Part shown: positions 22,987 through 31,941 of the stretch, one piece after another
Layout: each line of letters opens with the position of its first letter
How positions within the stretch are numbered: position 1 is the stretch's first letter
Source of the DNA: Sulfurimonas sp. HSL3-1
GTDB taxonomy: Bacteria > Campylobacterota > Campylobacteria > Campylobacterales > Sulfurimonadaceae
Direction of reading: 5' to 3'
Length of the DNA: 64,000 nt
NCBI RefSeq assembly: GCF_039645995.1
Contig: NZ_CP147920.1
Span: 2,108,001-2,172,000 of the forward strand
Made by a program: the position numbers and the translations under genes
Notes under the pieces: model-generated
The model's database searches: none
What the model was told of the DNA's origin: nothing
The model's input: the letters and a program-made list of their open reading frames with translations, nothing else

Positions 22987-22996
22987 TCTTCTCTCC

Positions 22997-24316
22997 TTAC
23001 TTCTCAAGTGCCATACGCACGATATCAGTGACGTGTGTTTCCGGCCCATAAACTTCGATGGACAGGCCGAGGCGGTCCGCCGCTTCTTTAATATCTTTAA
23101 GACCTTTTTCGTAGTTCGGTCCGCCGCGACGTACATAAATACGCGTATTGTGCGCTTTCATCTTCTCAGCATACTCTTCGAAAGACTGGATGATACCCGT
23201 AAAGGTCTTCGCAACGTCCGTAAAGTTCGCAATCGCACCGCCGATGATAAGGATCTTGTCACGACCCTGGGCATCTTTGTGACGTGTCATCAGGTCAAGC
23301 AGCGTATCGGCGTAGAACTTCGTTTCGCCCGTTGTCGGTCCACCGGAGTATTCGCCGTAGTTCGCCAGGTCTTTGACGTCGCCGGAAAGGTCTGCGATCG
23401 TATCGGCATACACAACAGAAGCACCGCCCCCGGCGACCATCGTCCAGATGCGGCCCATCGGGTTGAGGATCGTCAGTTTCAGGGATGCACCGGATTTCGC
23501 ATCCGCTTCCGCGATCGCTTTCTCTTCCGGAGACTGGTCTTCCATACCGAATGCCGTCGGGAACTCGATCTCGCCCCAGGCATCCGCCATCATGAAGCCC
23601 GCTGTGTCATCGAGGCGTGCGACGAGGTCGAGGATCGCCATATCGTTGTCTTTAAGCATAACGATCGGGTTGATTTCAAGGTAGGCGAAGTTCAGGTCGC
23701 GGTAGAACTTGAAGAAAGCGATGGCAAAAGAGGTGAAAGACTCTTTGTTCTCTGCCGGGATGTCAGCAGGCACGTTGGCGCGGACCGCGTGTTCCATGTC
23801 CGCATCGCTCATCGTGATCGGGATATGAACTTCGTTGACTTTCTCGTCCCATCCCTCTTCGACTTCCATACCGCCTTCTGCAGACATGTACAGGACGTCG
23901 TCTTCGCCGACGGTCGTTGCAGAGATGTAGTACTCCTGCTCCTGGGTATGCGGAGTGAACGGCTCTACGACGAAGTGTGTCAGTCTGCCGTGCTGGCCGG
24001 AAAGCAGTGTGACGTCATGGGAGATCTTCTCGTCGATCCATGCCGCTGCGTCATCCAGCGTTACATCACCGGGTTTGTTCGTCTTAAAGAGAACGAGATC
24101 GTTTTTACCGCGCTTACCGAACAGCATATCCGGTTTCGCTACGAGCGGCTCCTGCTTCAACCACTCAAAACCGTGCTCCTCGGCTTTCGCTTTCAGTTCC
24201 GCACCGCTGGTAACAAGAACCGATTTGAATCCATAGTGAAAACCGCTGAAATATTTTTCCCAGTGGCGGGCAAAGATGGCTTTACCGTCGTATTCACGAA
24301 TCGCTCTTTGAGCCAT
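22997..24316 (-). CDS. aclB: ATP citrate lyase beta subunit
   Basis: Small ATP citrate lyase subunit, 439 residues, homologous to the ATP-grasp half of succinyl-CoA synthetase beta. Motifs include KPDMLFGKRGKNDLVLFKTN, YLEINPIVMLKDNDMAILDL (metal and nucleotide site), and a glycine-rich NPMGRIWTMVAGGGASVV near the C-terminal half. AAGGAGTTGAA precedes the ATG. Split AclA/AclB subunits are typical of Campylobacterota and Chlorobi that fix CO2 by the reductive TCA cycle. Confidence 0.96.
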   Translation of the reverse strand: MAQRAIREYDGKAIFARHWEKYFSGFHYGFKSVLVTSGAELKAKAEEHGFEWLKQEPLVAKPDMLFGKRGKNDLVLFKTNKPGDVTLDDAAAWIDEKISHDVTLLSGQHGRLTHFVVEPFTPHTQEQEYYISATTVGEDDVLYMSAEGGMEVEEGWDEKVNEVHIPITMSDADMEHAVRANVPADIPAENKESFTSFAIAFFKFYRDLNFAYLEINPIVMLKDNDMAILDLVARLDDTAGFMMADAWGEIEFPTAFGMEDQSPEEKAIAEADAKSGASLKLTILNPMGRIWTMVAGGGASVVYADTIADLSGDVKDLANYGEYSGGPTTGETKFYADTLLDLMTRHKDAQGRDKILIIGGAIANFTDVAKTFTGIIQSFEEYAEKMKAHNTRIYVRRGGPNYEKGLKDIKEAADRLGLSIEVYGPETHVTDIVRMALEK

Positions 24317-24344
24317 TTCAACTCCTTGAAAATCTTTTGGCTGG

Positions 24345-24350
24345 ATTATA
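24345..24350 (-). promoter_or_regulatory. -10 element of the aclBA operon
   Basis: TATAAT on the minus strand in the context GTGATATAATCC, 29 bp upstream of the aclB ATG. No convincing -35 box is seen, which is common in Campylobacterota promoters. Confidence 0.5.
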
Positions 24351-24401
24351 TCACGTATGATCTCCCAGCCCGGCTTGAGACTTTCTCAGCGGATCGTGGA
24401 A

Positions 24402-25595
24402 TTAATTTTTGGGTATATTTGTAACACCAAAAACAGCTACTGGAACATTATAGTAACGAATTGTTACATTTTGGGGGTCTGCTAGGCGCTCGGAGCGGAC
24501 GACCGTCCCTTCGCACTCCTCCACACCGTAGAACCGTACCCGCAGCTGCATGGAGCGGTTATGCGGAAAGGTTGCGCAGGTGATATCCCGCGCCTTCAGG
24601 GCATCCGCCAGCTCCTTGGCGACATGAGCGCGGTAGGCAAAATAGCGGGAGGGCTCGTCCAGGAAAAGGTAGGCCGCTTTATTAAAAAAGACAGCCCCCG
24701 CATTGATCACAAGCAACGCGGTTGCAAGGGTAAACAGCAGGCGGTAACGTTTGCGGAAAGGCCGCAGCCGCACCCGGTAGGAGTGGTAGAAGGTCTGCAT
24801 ACCCAGCGGCAGGGCCGCCATCAGGAAAGGCGCGAACTGTTCGATCTCGATCCGTTGCCTGAAAGAGAGCAGCAGCGAAAGGACCAGCGCCGTCGCTGCA
24901 ATAGAACAGAGCAGGTCAGCCTGCCCCGTCACGTAACGCCGGTAAAGCACGTAAACAAGGTAGACAAAAACGACAGGAGAAAAGACCGCGGCATAGAGCC
25001 CCATCATATCAAGGAACTGGTTCTGCGGCAGTCCTCCTGTATTGAAGCCCAATACCCAGACCGTGACCACGGTGAGGAGCAGATAAGCACCGACGTAGCG
25101 GTAGCGCTGCTCCCTGTAAGCCTGTACAGCCAATCCCATAAACAGCAGTGCAAACGCGACATCCATCAATGCCAGCAGCGGCAGCAGCAGGTCTGCCCGC
25201 CTGCCGAACCGCTGCTCCAGGAAGAGGTAGAGGAAAAGTCCGAGTGTCACCAGTGCGGCCTCGTCCACCAGGAGTGAAGAGCTGATCACCCCCGGCAGCA
25301 GCAGAAAAACCGCCACGAGCCAGACACGTTCCCGGGCATGTCTGCCGTAGGGTTTCGCCACGTTGTAGAGCAGCAGCGCACTGATAAGGTTCATCACGAT
25401 CATCGGCAGGCGCAGCGCCACGTCGTTCTGCCCGAACAGCGCAATCGAGGCTTGAATGATCCGCGTCATGACGGAAGGCTCATAATCATACAGGAGCCTG
25501 GCTCCGTGGAAGGTCAGTGAGAGGGAGGAGGCTTCAAACAGGAGAATGGCGGCATCGATCCCGAGCAGGAGAAAGAGCGCCAGACGAGGGGTCAT
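24402..25595 (-). CDS. GT39-like integral membrane glycosyltransferase
   Basis: Polytopic membrane protein of 397 residues with about nine or ten hydrophobic helices. It resembles the PMT/ArnT-like (GT39/GT-C) family: an acidic-aromatic LLYDYEPSVMTRIIQAS motif in the first periplasmic loop and a block ALRLPMIVMNLISALLLYNV. Such enzymes use polyprenyl-phosphate sugars to modify lipid or protein on the periplasmic side. Donor and acceptor cannot be told from sequence. It overlaps the pabA/trpG gene by 4 bp (ATGA), so it is coupled to it. The last 100 residues are soluble. Confidence 0.72.
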   Translation of the reverse strand: MTPRLALFLLLGIDAAILLFEASSLSLTFHGARLLYDYEPSVMTRIIQASIALFGQNDVALRLPMIVMNLISALLLYNVAKPYGRHARERVWLVAVFLLLPGVISSSLLVDEAALVTLGLFLYLFLEQRFGRRADLLLPLLALMDVAFALLFMGLAVQAYREQRYRYVGAYLLLTVVTVWVLGFNTGGLPQNQFLDMMGLYAAVFSPVVFVYLVYVLYRRYVTGQADLLCSIAATALVLSLLLSFRQRIEIEQFAPFLMAALPLGMQTFYHSYRVRLRPFRKRYRLLFTLATALLVINAGAVFFNKAAYLFLDEPSRYFAYRAHVAKELADALKARDITCATFPHNRSMQLRVRFYGVEECEGTVVRSERLADPQNVTIRYYNVPVAVFGVTNIPKN

Positions 25596-26161
25596 AGTTT
25601 GAGGAAGTTGTCCAGAATCTCGTGCCCGAACTCGCTCATGATCGATTCGGGGTGGAACTGTACGCCGTAGATCGGCTTGTCTTTGATCTGCAGGGCCATG
25701 ATCTCACGATCGTCCTGGCTATAGGCCATCGGTTCAATCGACTCTGGCAGTCCCGCTTTTTCAACGATCAGCGAGTGGTAACGGGTAGCCGTGAAGTACT
25801 CCGGCAGATGCTTGAAGATCGCACATCCGGGTTCGCACTCCATCACCGACGTCTTGCCGTGCATCATCTTCCCCGCCCGCACGACTTTGCCGCCGAAGAC
25901 CTGGGCAATGCTCTGATGCCCCAGGCAGATACCGAGGATCGGCACCTCATCCTTGAAACGGTCGATGACGGCGAGGCTTACCCCCGCTTCGTCCGGCGTC
26001 GCCGGCCCCGGGGAGATGATGATCTTCTCCGGCTGCAGCGCCGCGATCTCTTCCACCGTCATCTCGTCGTTTCGGATGACCTTCAGGTCTGCGCCGAGCT
26101 CGAGGCAGTATTGCACGATGTTGTACGTAAAACTGTCATAGTTGTCGATCATTAATACCAT
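25592..26161 (-). CDS. pabA: Aminodeoxychorismate/anthranilate synthase glutaminase subunit
   Basis: Class I glutamine amidotransferase of 189 residues. It supplies ammonia to PabB or TrpE. The catalytic triad is visible as Cys in GICLGHQSIAQ and His and Glu in VQFHPESIMSE, and IDNYDSFTYNIVQY is the typical N-terminus. It is not next to trpE; a compact pabB lies at 13902-14834, so PabA is the preferred name, but a dual PabA/TrpG role is possible. A TATAAT sits at about 26165-26170 just after the mqnE stop. Confidence 0.85.
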   Translation of the reverse strand: MVLMIDNYDSFTYNIVQYCLELGADLKVIRNDEMTVEEIAALQPEKIIISPGPATPDEAGVSLAVIDRFKDEVPILGICLGHQSIAQVFGGKVVRAGKMMHGKTSVMECEPGCAIFKHLPEYFTATRYHSLIVEKAGLPESIEPMAYSQDDREIMALQIKDKPIYGVQFHPESIMSEFGHEILDNFLKL

Positions 26162-26175
26162 GGGCTGATTATACC

Positions 26176-27225
26176 TTACCAGACTTTCAGTTCGTTATAG
26201 AGGCTGTCGCGCTCGACAGGGGTGAACCCGCTCTCTTTAATCAGGTGCACAAACTCCTCGAGATCGACGCCGTTGGCGCTTTTGGCGCCAGCGGCGGAGT
26301 TGATGGACTCTTTCTCGATCGTACCGTCAAGATCGTTCGCGCCGAACTCCTGCGCTACCAGGGCCAGGTTCACCGTCGAGGTCACCCAGTAGGCTTTGAG
26401 ATTGGGAACGTTGTCGAGCACGATACGGCTGATCGCCATCGTCTTGAGGATCTCGTTAGCCGTGATGAACTCCTTGACATTGAGGAAGTTGTTCTCGGAC
26501 TGGTACACGAGCGGGATAAAGCAGTTGAATCCGCCGGTTTCGTCCTGCAGATCGCGGATGCGCATCATGTGGTCGATGCGGTGTTTGCGCTCCTCGACGT
26601 GGCCGAAAAGCATCGTTACATTGCTCTTTTTGCCCCGCTGGTGCCATTTGCGGTGGATCTCGAGCCACTGTTCGGAGGTGACTTTCCCCTTGCAGATATA
26701 GTCGCGGACCCCTTCGTCAAAGATCTCCGCCCCGCCGCCGGGCATCGAGTCAACCCCGTTTTCGACCATCAGGTCGAGGATCTCGTCGTAACTTTTGCCG
26801 TACTCCTCGGCGAGGAAATGCACCTCCGCCGCCGTCAGTGCCTTGACGTGCAGCTGCGGGTATTTCTCCTTGATCTTGCGGAAGACATCAAGATACCACT
26901 GCAGTCCCGTTTCGGGGTTGTGGGCCGAGACGATGTGCACCTCTTTGATATCACGCGAAACGATCTCATCGACAATCCCGAGAATCTCTTCGTGGCTCAT
27001 CGTATAGGGGTTGGGGTTTTTGCGACTGGCACTATAGGCGCAGAATTTGCAGACATCCTTACAGACATTAGTCGGATTGATATGACGGTTGATATTGAAG
27101 TAGGTCTTGTCGCCGTGCAGCTCGCGCCGCAGTGCATCCGCGCTTTCGCCGAGGCTGAAAAGATCTTCGTCGTACAGTGCCAGCGCCTCTTCGAAACCGA
27201 TGCGGCGGTTTGCAATTTTCGTCAT
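26176..27225 (-). CDS. mqnE: Aminodeoxyfutalosine synthase, radical SAM
   Basis: Radical SAM enzyme of the futalosine route to menaquinone, joining SAM to 3-[(1-carboxyvinyl)oxy]benzoate. About 349 residues. The cluster motif is C-KDV-C-KF-C in HINPTNVCKDVCKFCAYS, followed by the EVHIVSAHNPE and SMPGGGAEIFDE blocks found in MqnE/MqnC. MqnE is preferred over MqnC because of the HINPTNVC and GGGAEIFD patterns. The start is ATG 27225 with GAGAGAAAGC upstream; a longer reading to 27546 overlaps the divergent glnD and is rejected. Confidence 0.85.
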   Translation of the reverse strand: MTKIANRRIGFEEALALYDEDLFSLGESADALRRELHGDKTYFNINRHINPTNVCKDVCKFCAYSASRKNPNPYTMSHEEILGIVDEIVSRDIKEVHIVSAHNPETGLQWYLDVFRKIKEKYPQLHVKALTAAEVHFLAEEYGKSYDEILDLMVENGVDSMPGGGAEIFDEGVRDYICKGKVTSEQWLEIHRKWHQRGKKSNVTMLFGHVEERKHRIDHMMRIRDLQDETGGFNCFIPLVYQSENNFLNVKEFITANEILKTMAISRIVLDNVPNLKAYWVTSTVNLALVAQEFGANDLDGTIEKESINSAAGAKSANGVDLEEFVHLIKESGFTPVERDSLYNELKVW

Positions 27226-27252
27226 GCTTTCTCTCTGCTTTTCTTTTCGCGC

Positions 27253-27296
27253 ATTATAGCCAGATGAGCACCTCCAAAGGCTAAAAGCACTATAAT
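27253..27296. promoter_or_regulatory. Divergent promoters between mqnE and glnD
   Basis: Two TATAAT boxes face apart in the 100-bp gap: one on the minus strand at 27253-27258 (context GGCTATAATG) for mqnE and one on the plus strand at 27291-27296 for glnD. Neither has a clear -35. Confidence 0.55.
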
Positions 27297-27325
27297 AATA
27301 AGAATTCATCAGAGGAAAAGCCCCC

Positions 27326-29842
27326 TTGCAGACACTTGTAGAAGATATCGAGACCCTTATCGAGACGAACGCCAGCGATTTCGAGATTTCGAAACGGTTC
27401 AAACAGGCGATCAGCGTGTACCTCGATTCCCTGCCCGACCTCTTCGCACAAACCCAGGGGAAAGATTTCCTTGTCCGCCATACCAAAGCCCTCGACCAGT
27501 TCATCACCCAAATGTACAAAACGGTGCTTCGGCGGATGTTCGGCAACTATCTGCCGATGCGCAACGCCATCCCCATCTCCCTGATGGCCCTGGGCAGCTA
27601 CGGGCGCGAACAGCTCTCCGTCTACAGTGACATCGACCTGATGATCGTCTACGTCCCCCTGGACGGCTACAATACCGAGGCGATCATCGAGAAGTTCCTC
27701 TACCTGGCCTGGGATGCCGGACTGAAACTCGGCCACCGGGTCCACAAGGTCTCCGAACTTTTCGATGCCGCCGACGAGGACATTACCATCCGGACGGCGA
27801 TGATGGAGGCCCGTTTTATCGTCGGTTCCAACTTCACCTGGCACTCCACCCAGCGGGAGCTCGGACGTATCCGCCGCTATGAACCGCGCCGCTTCATCGA
27901 GGCCAAGCTCGCCGAAGCAGAAACGCGCCAGGCGAAATACCCCGTCTCCATGCAGCCCAACATCAAAGAGGGCGTCGGCGGAATGCGGGATTCCCAGCTG
28001 CTCTACTGGGTCGCCAAAACCCGCTATGACGTCACCAACCTCAAGGAGCTCGACGGCACGATTTTCACCGAGGAGTCCTACCGCGCCTACCGGATTGCGC
28101 TGGAGCTGATCTTCCGGGTGCGCAGCGCCCTGCACCTCGCCTCCGGCAAACAGAACGACCAGCTCAACTTGGAGTATCTGCCCAAGGTGCGGAAGATGCT
28201 GGGCTTTTCCGACGATATGAAACTCGCGACCCAGGTGATCGAAGCGATGTGGCGGATCCACAACTTCAGCAGCATCTTCGTGACCAAAATGATCCGGCCG
28301 ATGTTTTACGACGCCTCACGTCTGCCTGCACTGCGGGGCCAATGGGTGCATCGCGGTGTCTTTGTCTCTGAAGACAAAGTACTCGCCTCCTTCCACCTCA
28401 AGGCACAGCCGATCGAATCCCTGCTGAACATCCTGATCAACCTCGATGACCGTCCCTACTGTTTTGACGACAGCTTTGTCAGCCAGTTTACCTATACCAC
28501 CGTGCCGCACCCCCGGAGCAAAACCGTCAAACAGCTGCTCCGCAAGCTCTTCGAACGTGAACACACCTACGGTTTTCTCCGCCTCTTTTATGACGCCGGC
28601 GTCCTCGCGGAGCTGATCCCCGCGCTGAAAAAGGCACTCTTCCTGCCGCAGTTCGACGGCTACCACCACTACCCCGTCGGCCTGCACTCCATCCAGTGCG
28701 TCAAGGCCTTTGAATCCATCGATGATCCCGATGTCAAGGCCCTCTATGACACGATCAGCCTTGAAGACAGGACCATGCTCAAGATCATCGTCCTCCTGCA
28801 CGACGCGGGCAAGGGACGGAAACTCGACCACAGCGAGGTCGGTGTCAAACTGATCCGCCCGGTCATGCAGAAGATGGGCTTCAGTGCTGACATCACCGAT
28901 GACGCCGCTCTGCTCGTGCGCCATCACATCCTGATGAGCATCATTGCCCAGCGGCACAATATCCACAGCGAAAAGACACTCTACAAATTCATGTCGATCA
29001 TCAAAACGCCGCGGCTGCTGACCCTGCTCTACATTCTCACTTATGCCGATATGAGCGGCGTCGGCCCCGGGACGTACAATGCGTTCAATGCGAAACTGCT
29101 CAACGAGCTCTACCACTCTTCCCTGGAGGTCGCCCAGGAGAAAGAGCGGATCACCGACGCCGCACGCCGCCTCAAAGTCGAGCAACGCATCCAGCGCCTC
29201 GACACCTTCAAGGCCCTCCCCCGCCTGTTGCAGAAAAAGATACTCTCCGTTGAATCGAATATCTTCTTCTCCCTTCACAGCCCGGAGGAGATCCTGCAGA
29301 TCGCGCAGCGCGCCCGCGAAGTCAAGACCTACCAGTATGCCCTGGATTTCAGCACGGGGCTGAGCATCGAGATCCTCCGGAAGATCCCCCTGAACCTCAC
29401 CTACCTGCTGGGACGGCTCGGCTACCTCGATGTCGTCTCGATGGAGGTCTTTACCCTCTTTGACGATGTCAAGTATTTCAAAATCGACTTCCTTCAGACG
29501 CCGACACCGGATATGTACGAAAGCATCCGGGAGGTCGTCGAGGAGTCCTTCGATATGCAAAAGAGCGTCTCTCTCGAAGCGCCCGACATCAAACCCGACC
29601 AGATCACCATCGACTGCGAACACTCCAAGAGCCTCGCCGAACTCGCCGTCCATACGGCAAACCAGCGCGGGCTACTGGCCTTTATCATCCAGTGCCTCGA
29701 TGCCCTGGATATGCAGATTGTCACGGCCAAAATCCATACGACGAAGCGTCGTGCCCGCGACCATTTCTTAATCGAGAAGACACCGCAGATGTGCAATAAT
29801 GCGGACCGATTAATCCCCCTGCTCTGTAAAGGAAAAGCATAA
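27326..29842 (+). CDS. glnD: [Protein-PII] uridylyltransferase/uridylyl-removing enzyme
   Basis: Nitrogen sensor that adds and removes UMP on PII proteins according to glutamine level. 838 residues. The nucleotidyltransferase motif is GSYGREQLSVYSDIDLM (residues 92-108). The central HD domain has HHYPVGLHS and LLHDAGKGRK with LVRHH. At the C-terminus one ACT-like block (LAVHTANQRGLLAFIIQCLD) is clear, whereas E. coli GlnD (about 890 residues) has two. The start is TTG 27326 with AGAGGA 9-10 nt upstream. Its stop overlaps the glmS ATG as TAATG. Two PII genes lie within 7 kb. Confidence 0.93.
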   Translation: MQTLVEDIETLIETNASDFEISKRFKQAISVYLDSLPDLFAQTQGKDFLVRHTKALDQFITQMYKTVLRRMFGNYLPMRNAIPISLMALGSYGREQLSVYSDIDLMIVYVPLDGYNTEAIIEKFLYLAWDAGLKLGHRVHKVSELFDAADEDITIRTAMMEARFIVGSNFTWHSTQRELGRIRRYEPRRFIEAKLAEAETRQAKYPVSMQPNIKEGVGGMRDSQLLYWVAKTRYDVTNLKELDGTIFTEESYRAYRIALELIFRVRSALHLASGKQNDQLNLEYLPKVRKMLGFSDDMKLATQVIEAMWRIHNFSSIFVTKMIRPMFYDASRLPALRGQWVHRGVFVSEDKVLASFHLKAQPIESLLNILINLDDRPYCFDDSFVSQFTYTTVPHPRSKTVKQLLRKLFEREHTYGFLRLFYDAGVLAELIPALKKALFLPQFDGYHHYPVGLHSIQCVKAFESIDDPDVKALYDTISLEDRTMLKIIVLLHDAGKGRKLDHSEVGVKLIRPVMQKMGFSADITDDAALLVRHHILMSIIAQRHNIHSEKTLYKFMSIIKTPRLLTLLYILTYADMSGVGPGTYNAFNAKLLNELYHSSLEVAQEKERITDAARRLKVEQRIQRLDTFKALPRLLQKKILSVESNIFFSLHSPEEILQIAQRAREVKTYQYALDFSTGLSIEILRKIPLNLTYLLGRLGYLDVVSMEVFTLFDDVKYFKIDFLQTPTPDMYESIREVVEESFDMQKSVSLEAPDIKPDQITIDCEHSKSLAELAVHTANQRGLLAFIIQCLDALDMQIVTAKIHTTKRRARDHFLIEKTPQMCNNADRLIPLLCKGKA

Positions 29843-31656
29843 TGTGCGGCATCGTCGGCTACCTCGGAAAACACGATACGAAAGCGATCCTGCTCGACGG
29901 CCTCAAAGAGCTCGAATACCGCGGCTACGACTCCGCGGGGATCGCCGTCCTGCAGGCGGAGGAGTTCTCCTACTTCAAAGCGGTCGGTAAGCTCGCCAAC
30001 CTCGAAGCAAAAACGGCAGACTTCACAACCAGCGGTTTTGCCGCGGGCATAGGACATACCCGCTGGGCGACCCACGGAAAGCCGACAGAGATCAATGCCC
30101 ATCCCCACCTGGGCGACGCCTCTTACGTTGTGCACAACGGCATCATCGAGAACTATCAGGAACTCAAGAACGCCCTGATCTCAGAAGGTGCCCATTTTCT
30201 GAGCCAGACCGACACGGAAGTGATCGTCCACCTTTTCGAATCCCTGTTGAACGGCGGGCTGAAGCCTTTCGATGCCTTCCGCGAAACCGTGAGCCGCCTC
30301 AAAGGAGCATACGCGATCCTGCTCGTCACCAAGCAGATGCCTGAAACGATCTTTTTTGCAAAGCACGGCTCCCCGATGATCGTCGGCGTGAACGAGAGCG
30401 ATGAGAAGTTCTTCGGCTCCTCCGATGCGGCACTGATCGGCAAATGCCACCGTGTCATCTACCTCGAAGACGGCCAGCTTGGATTCGTGTCGCGCACGGG
30501 GATCCATCTCGAAGATGCGCATGCCGCTGCGGTCGTACCGCACTTTGCCTCGCTGCCGGAGTCGAAGCTCTCCGCGCAGAAAGAGGGATTCCGGTTCTTC
30601 ATGGAAAAGGAGATCTACGAACAGAGCGAAGTGCTCTCCGATACTCTGATCGGCCGGCTCGCGGAGGACGCGATCCTCTTCGACGAACTCAACCCATCCC
30701 TGCTTGAGGGGATCAACGAGATCAAACTCTGCGCCTGCGGGACGAGTTACCATGCCGCCCTCGCTTCAAGCTACCTCTTCGAACGCCTCGGAAAGATCCG
30801 TACCTCCGTCGAGATCGCCAGCGAACTGCGCTACAAAGAGCCCCTGCTCTGCACCGACACGCTCTTCGTCGTTATCAGCCAAAGCGGTGAGACCGCCGAT
30901 ACCCTGGAGACGCTCAAGATGGCCAAGGCTGCAGGGCTGAAGACCCTTGTCGTCTGCAACGTCGACAACTCCTCCATGGTCCGCGAGGCGGACGCCGCCA
31001 TTCTCACCCGCGCCGGGATCGAAAAGGGGGTCGCCTCCACCAAAGCCTTCGCGACGCAGATGGCGGTACTCTGGATGTTCTCCCTCTATGTCGCCCAGAC
31101 CAAAGACACGATCGATGCCGAAACCCTGCGGAAGCAGATCGGTCTGCTGCGCGAAGTGCCGGCCGTCGTCCGGGTCCACGACGACCTGCACGAACGTATC
31201 CGCCGTCTCTCCAAGCGTTATCTGCACGGTCACGGCTTCTTCTTTATCGGGCGGGACATCTTCTTCCCCCTCGCCCTCGAGGGTGCGCTCAAGCTCAAGG
31301 AGATCAGCTATCTCCATGCCGAAGGGTACCCCAGCGGTGAAATGAAACACGGCCCCATCGCCCTGGCCGACCCGGAACTCTTTACGATTGCCCTGATGCC
31401 GAAGAACCTGCTCTATGACAAAACGAAGAGCAACGTCGAAGAGCTGAGTGCCCGCGATGCCACCATCTGCGCCATCAGCGATGTCCCCTTTGAAAAGGCG
31501 GACGATTTCATCCCCATCGCCGCGCATGACCACTATATGCTCGAATTCTTTGAAACGATGGTCGTCCTGCAGCTGCTCTCCATGGAGATCGCCATCCGCC
31601 TCGGCAACGACGTCGATATGCCGAGAAACCTCGCGAAAAGCGTGACCGTAGAATAA
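29842..31656 (+). CDS. glmS: Glutamine-fructose-6-phosphate aminotransferase
   Basis: Makes glucosamine-6-phosphate, the entry to peptidoglycan and lipid A amino sugars. 604 residues. The N-terminal glutaminase begins MCGIVGYLG with the nucleophile Cys2; HTRWATHG and the NGIIENY block follow. Two SIS isomerase domains carry CGTSYHAAL, ISQSGETADTLETL and EGALKLKEISYLHAEGY, and the C-terminus is the conserved NLAKSVTVE. The start overlaps the glnD stop, so the two are coupled. There is no ribozyme-like leader, as glnD precedes it directly. Confidence 0.97.
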   Translation: MCGIVGYLGKHDTKAILLDGLKELEYRGYDSAGIAVLQAEEFSYFKAVGKLANLEAKTADFTTSGFAAGIGHTRWATHGKPTEINAHPHLGDASYVVHNGIIENYQELKNALISEGAHFLSQTDTEVIVHLFESLLNGGLKPFDAFRETVSRLKGAYAILLVTKQMPETIFFAKHGSPMIVGVNESDEKFFGSSDAALIGKCHRVIYLEDGQLGFVSRTGIHLEDAHAAAVVPHFASLPESKLSAQKEGFRFFMEKEIYEQSEVLSDTLIGRLAEDAILFDELNPSLLEGINEIKLCACGTSYHAALASSYLFERLGKIRTSVEIASELRYKEPLLCTDTLFVVISQSGETADTLETLKMAKAAGLKTLVVCNVDNSSMVREADAAILTRAGIEKGVASTKAFATQMAVLWMFSLYVAQTKDTIDAETLRKQIGLLREVPAVVRVHDDLHERIRRLSKRYLHGHGFFFIGRDIFFPLALEGALKLKEISYLHAEGYPSGEMKHGPIALADPELFTIALMPKNLLYDKTKSNVEELSARDATICAISDVPFEKADDFIPIAAHDHYMLEFFETMVVLQLLSMEIAIRLGNDVDMPRNLAKSVTVE

Positions 31657-31941
31657 GTGCTATCCCCCAAGGGGACTTCCTCCGGGGCGAGTGCTAAGTG
31701 AAGCATGTCACTGTCCGCTTCATCTGTCAAGCCAGCAACGGTATTTAGCGTGTCAACCGGATCACCGGGGCGTGGAATGTCCCGAAAGCGACAGCCTTTC
31801 GCACTTTCTTCTTTCGGGTTCGGTTTCTTCTTTGTGCGCACAAAGAAGAAAGGGAACAATTAAAACAAAAGTATTCGTTGAGAACACCCTAAGGTGCAAG
31901 AAGGAAGGATCGCCTTCCCAAGCTATTGCCCGGGAAAGAGA
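31657..31941. other. Non-coding, hairpin-rich stretch downstream of glmS
   Basis: 285 bp between convergent glmS and amt with no credible gene. It holds TGAAGC/GCTTCA (31699-31704 and 31717-31722), CGAAAG/CTTTCG (31783-31788 and 31796-31801), a long perfect palindrome (31824-31851) and GGAAGG/CCTTCC (31903-31918). The last could end the amt transcript on the minus strand. The segment just after glmS is the classic position for Tn7-type insertion, but no Tn7 end was recognised. Confidence 0.5.
31824..31851. repeat. 28-bp perfect palindrome
   Basis: The left arm TTTCTTCTTTGTGC is followed immediately by its exact reverse complement. A related half copy (TTTCTTCTTTCGGG) lies 20 bp to the left. 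It resembles dispersed intergenic hairpins, or it may serve as a bidirectional terminator for glmS and amt. Confidence 0.6.

Noticed and set aside
29700-29842. glmS ribozyme upstream of glmS
   Set aside because: glnD coding sequence runs directly into the glmS start, leaving no leader for a ribozyme.
31533-31859. Open frame antisense to the glmS end reading STVTLFARF
   Set aside because: This peptide is simply the reverse strand of the conserved GlmS C-terminus and appears in many genomes as a false gene.
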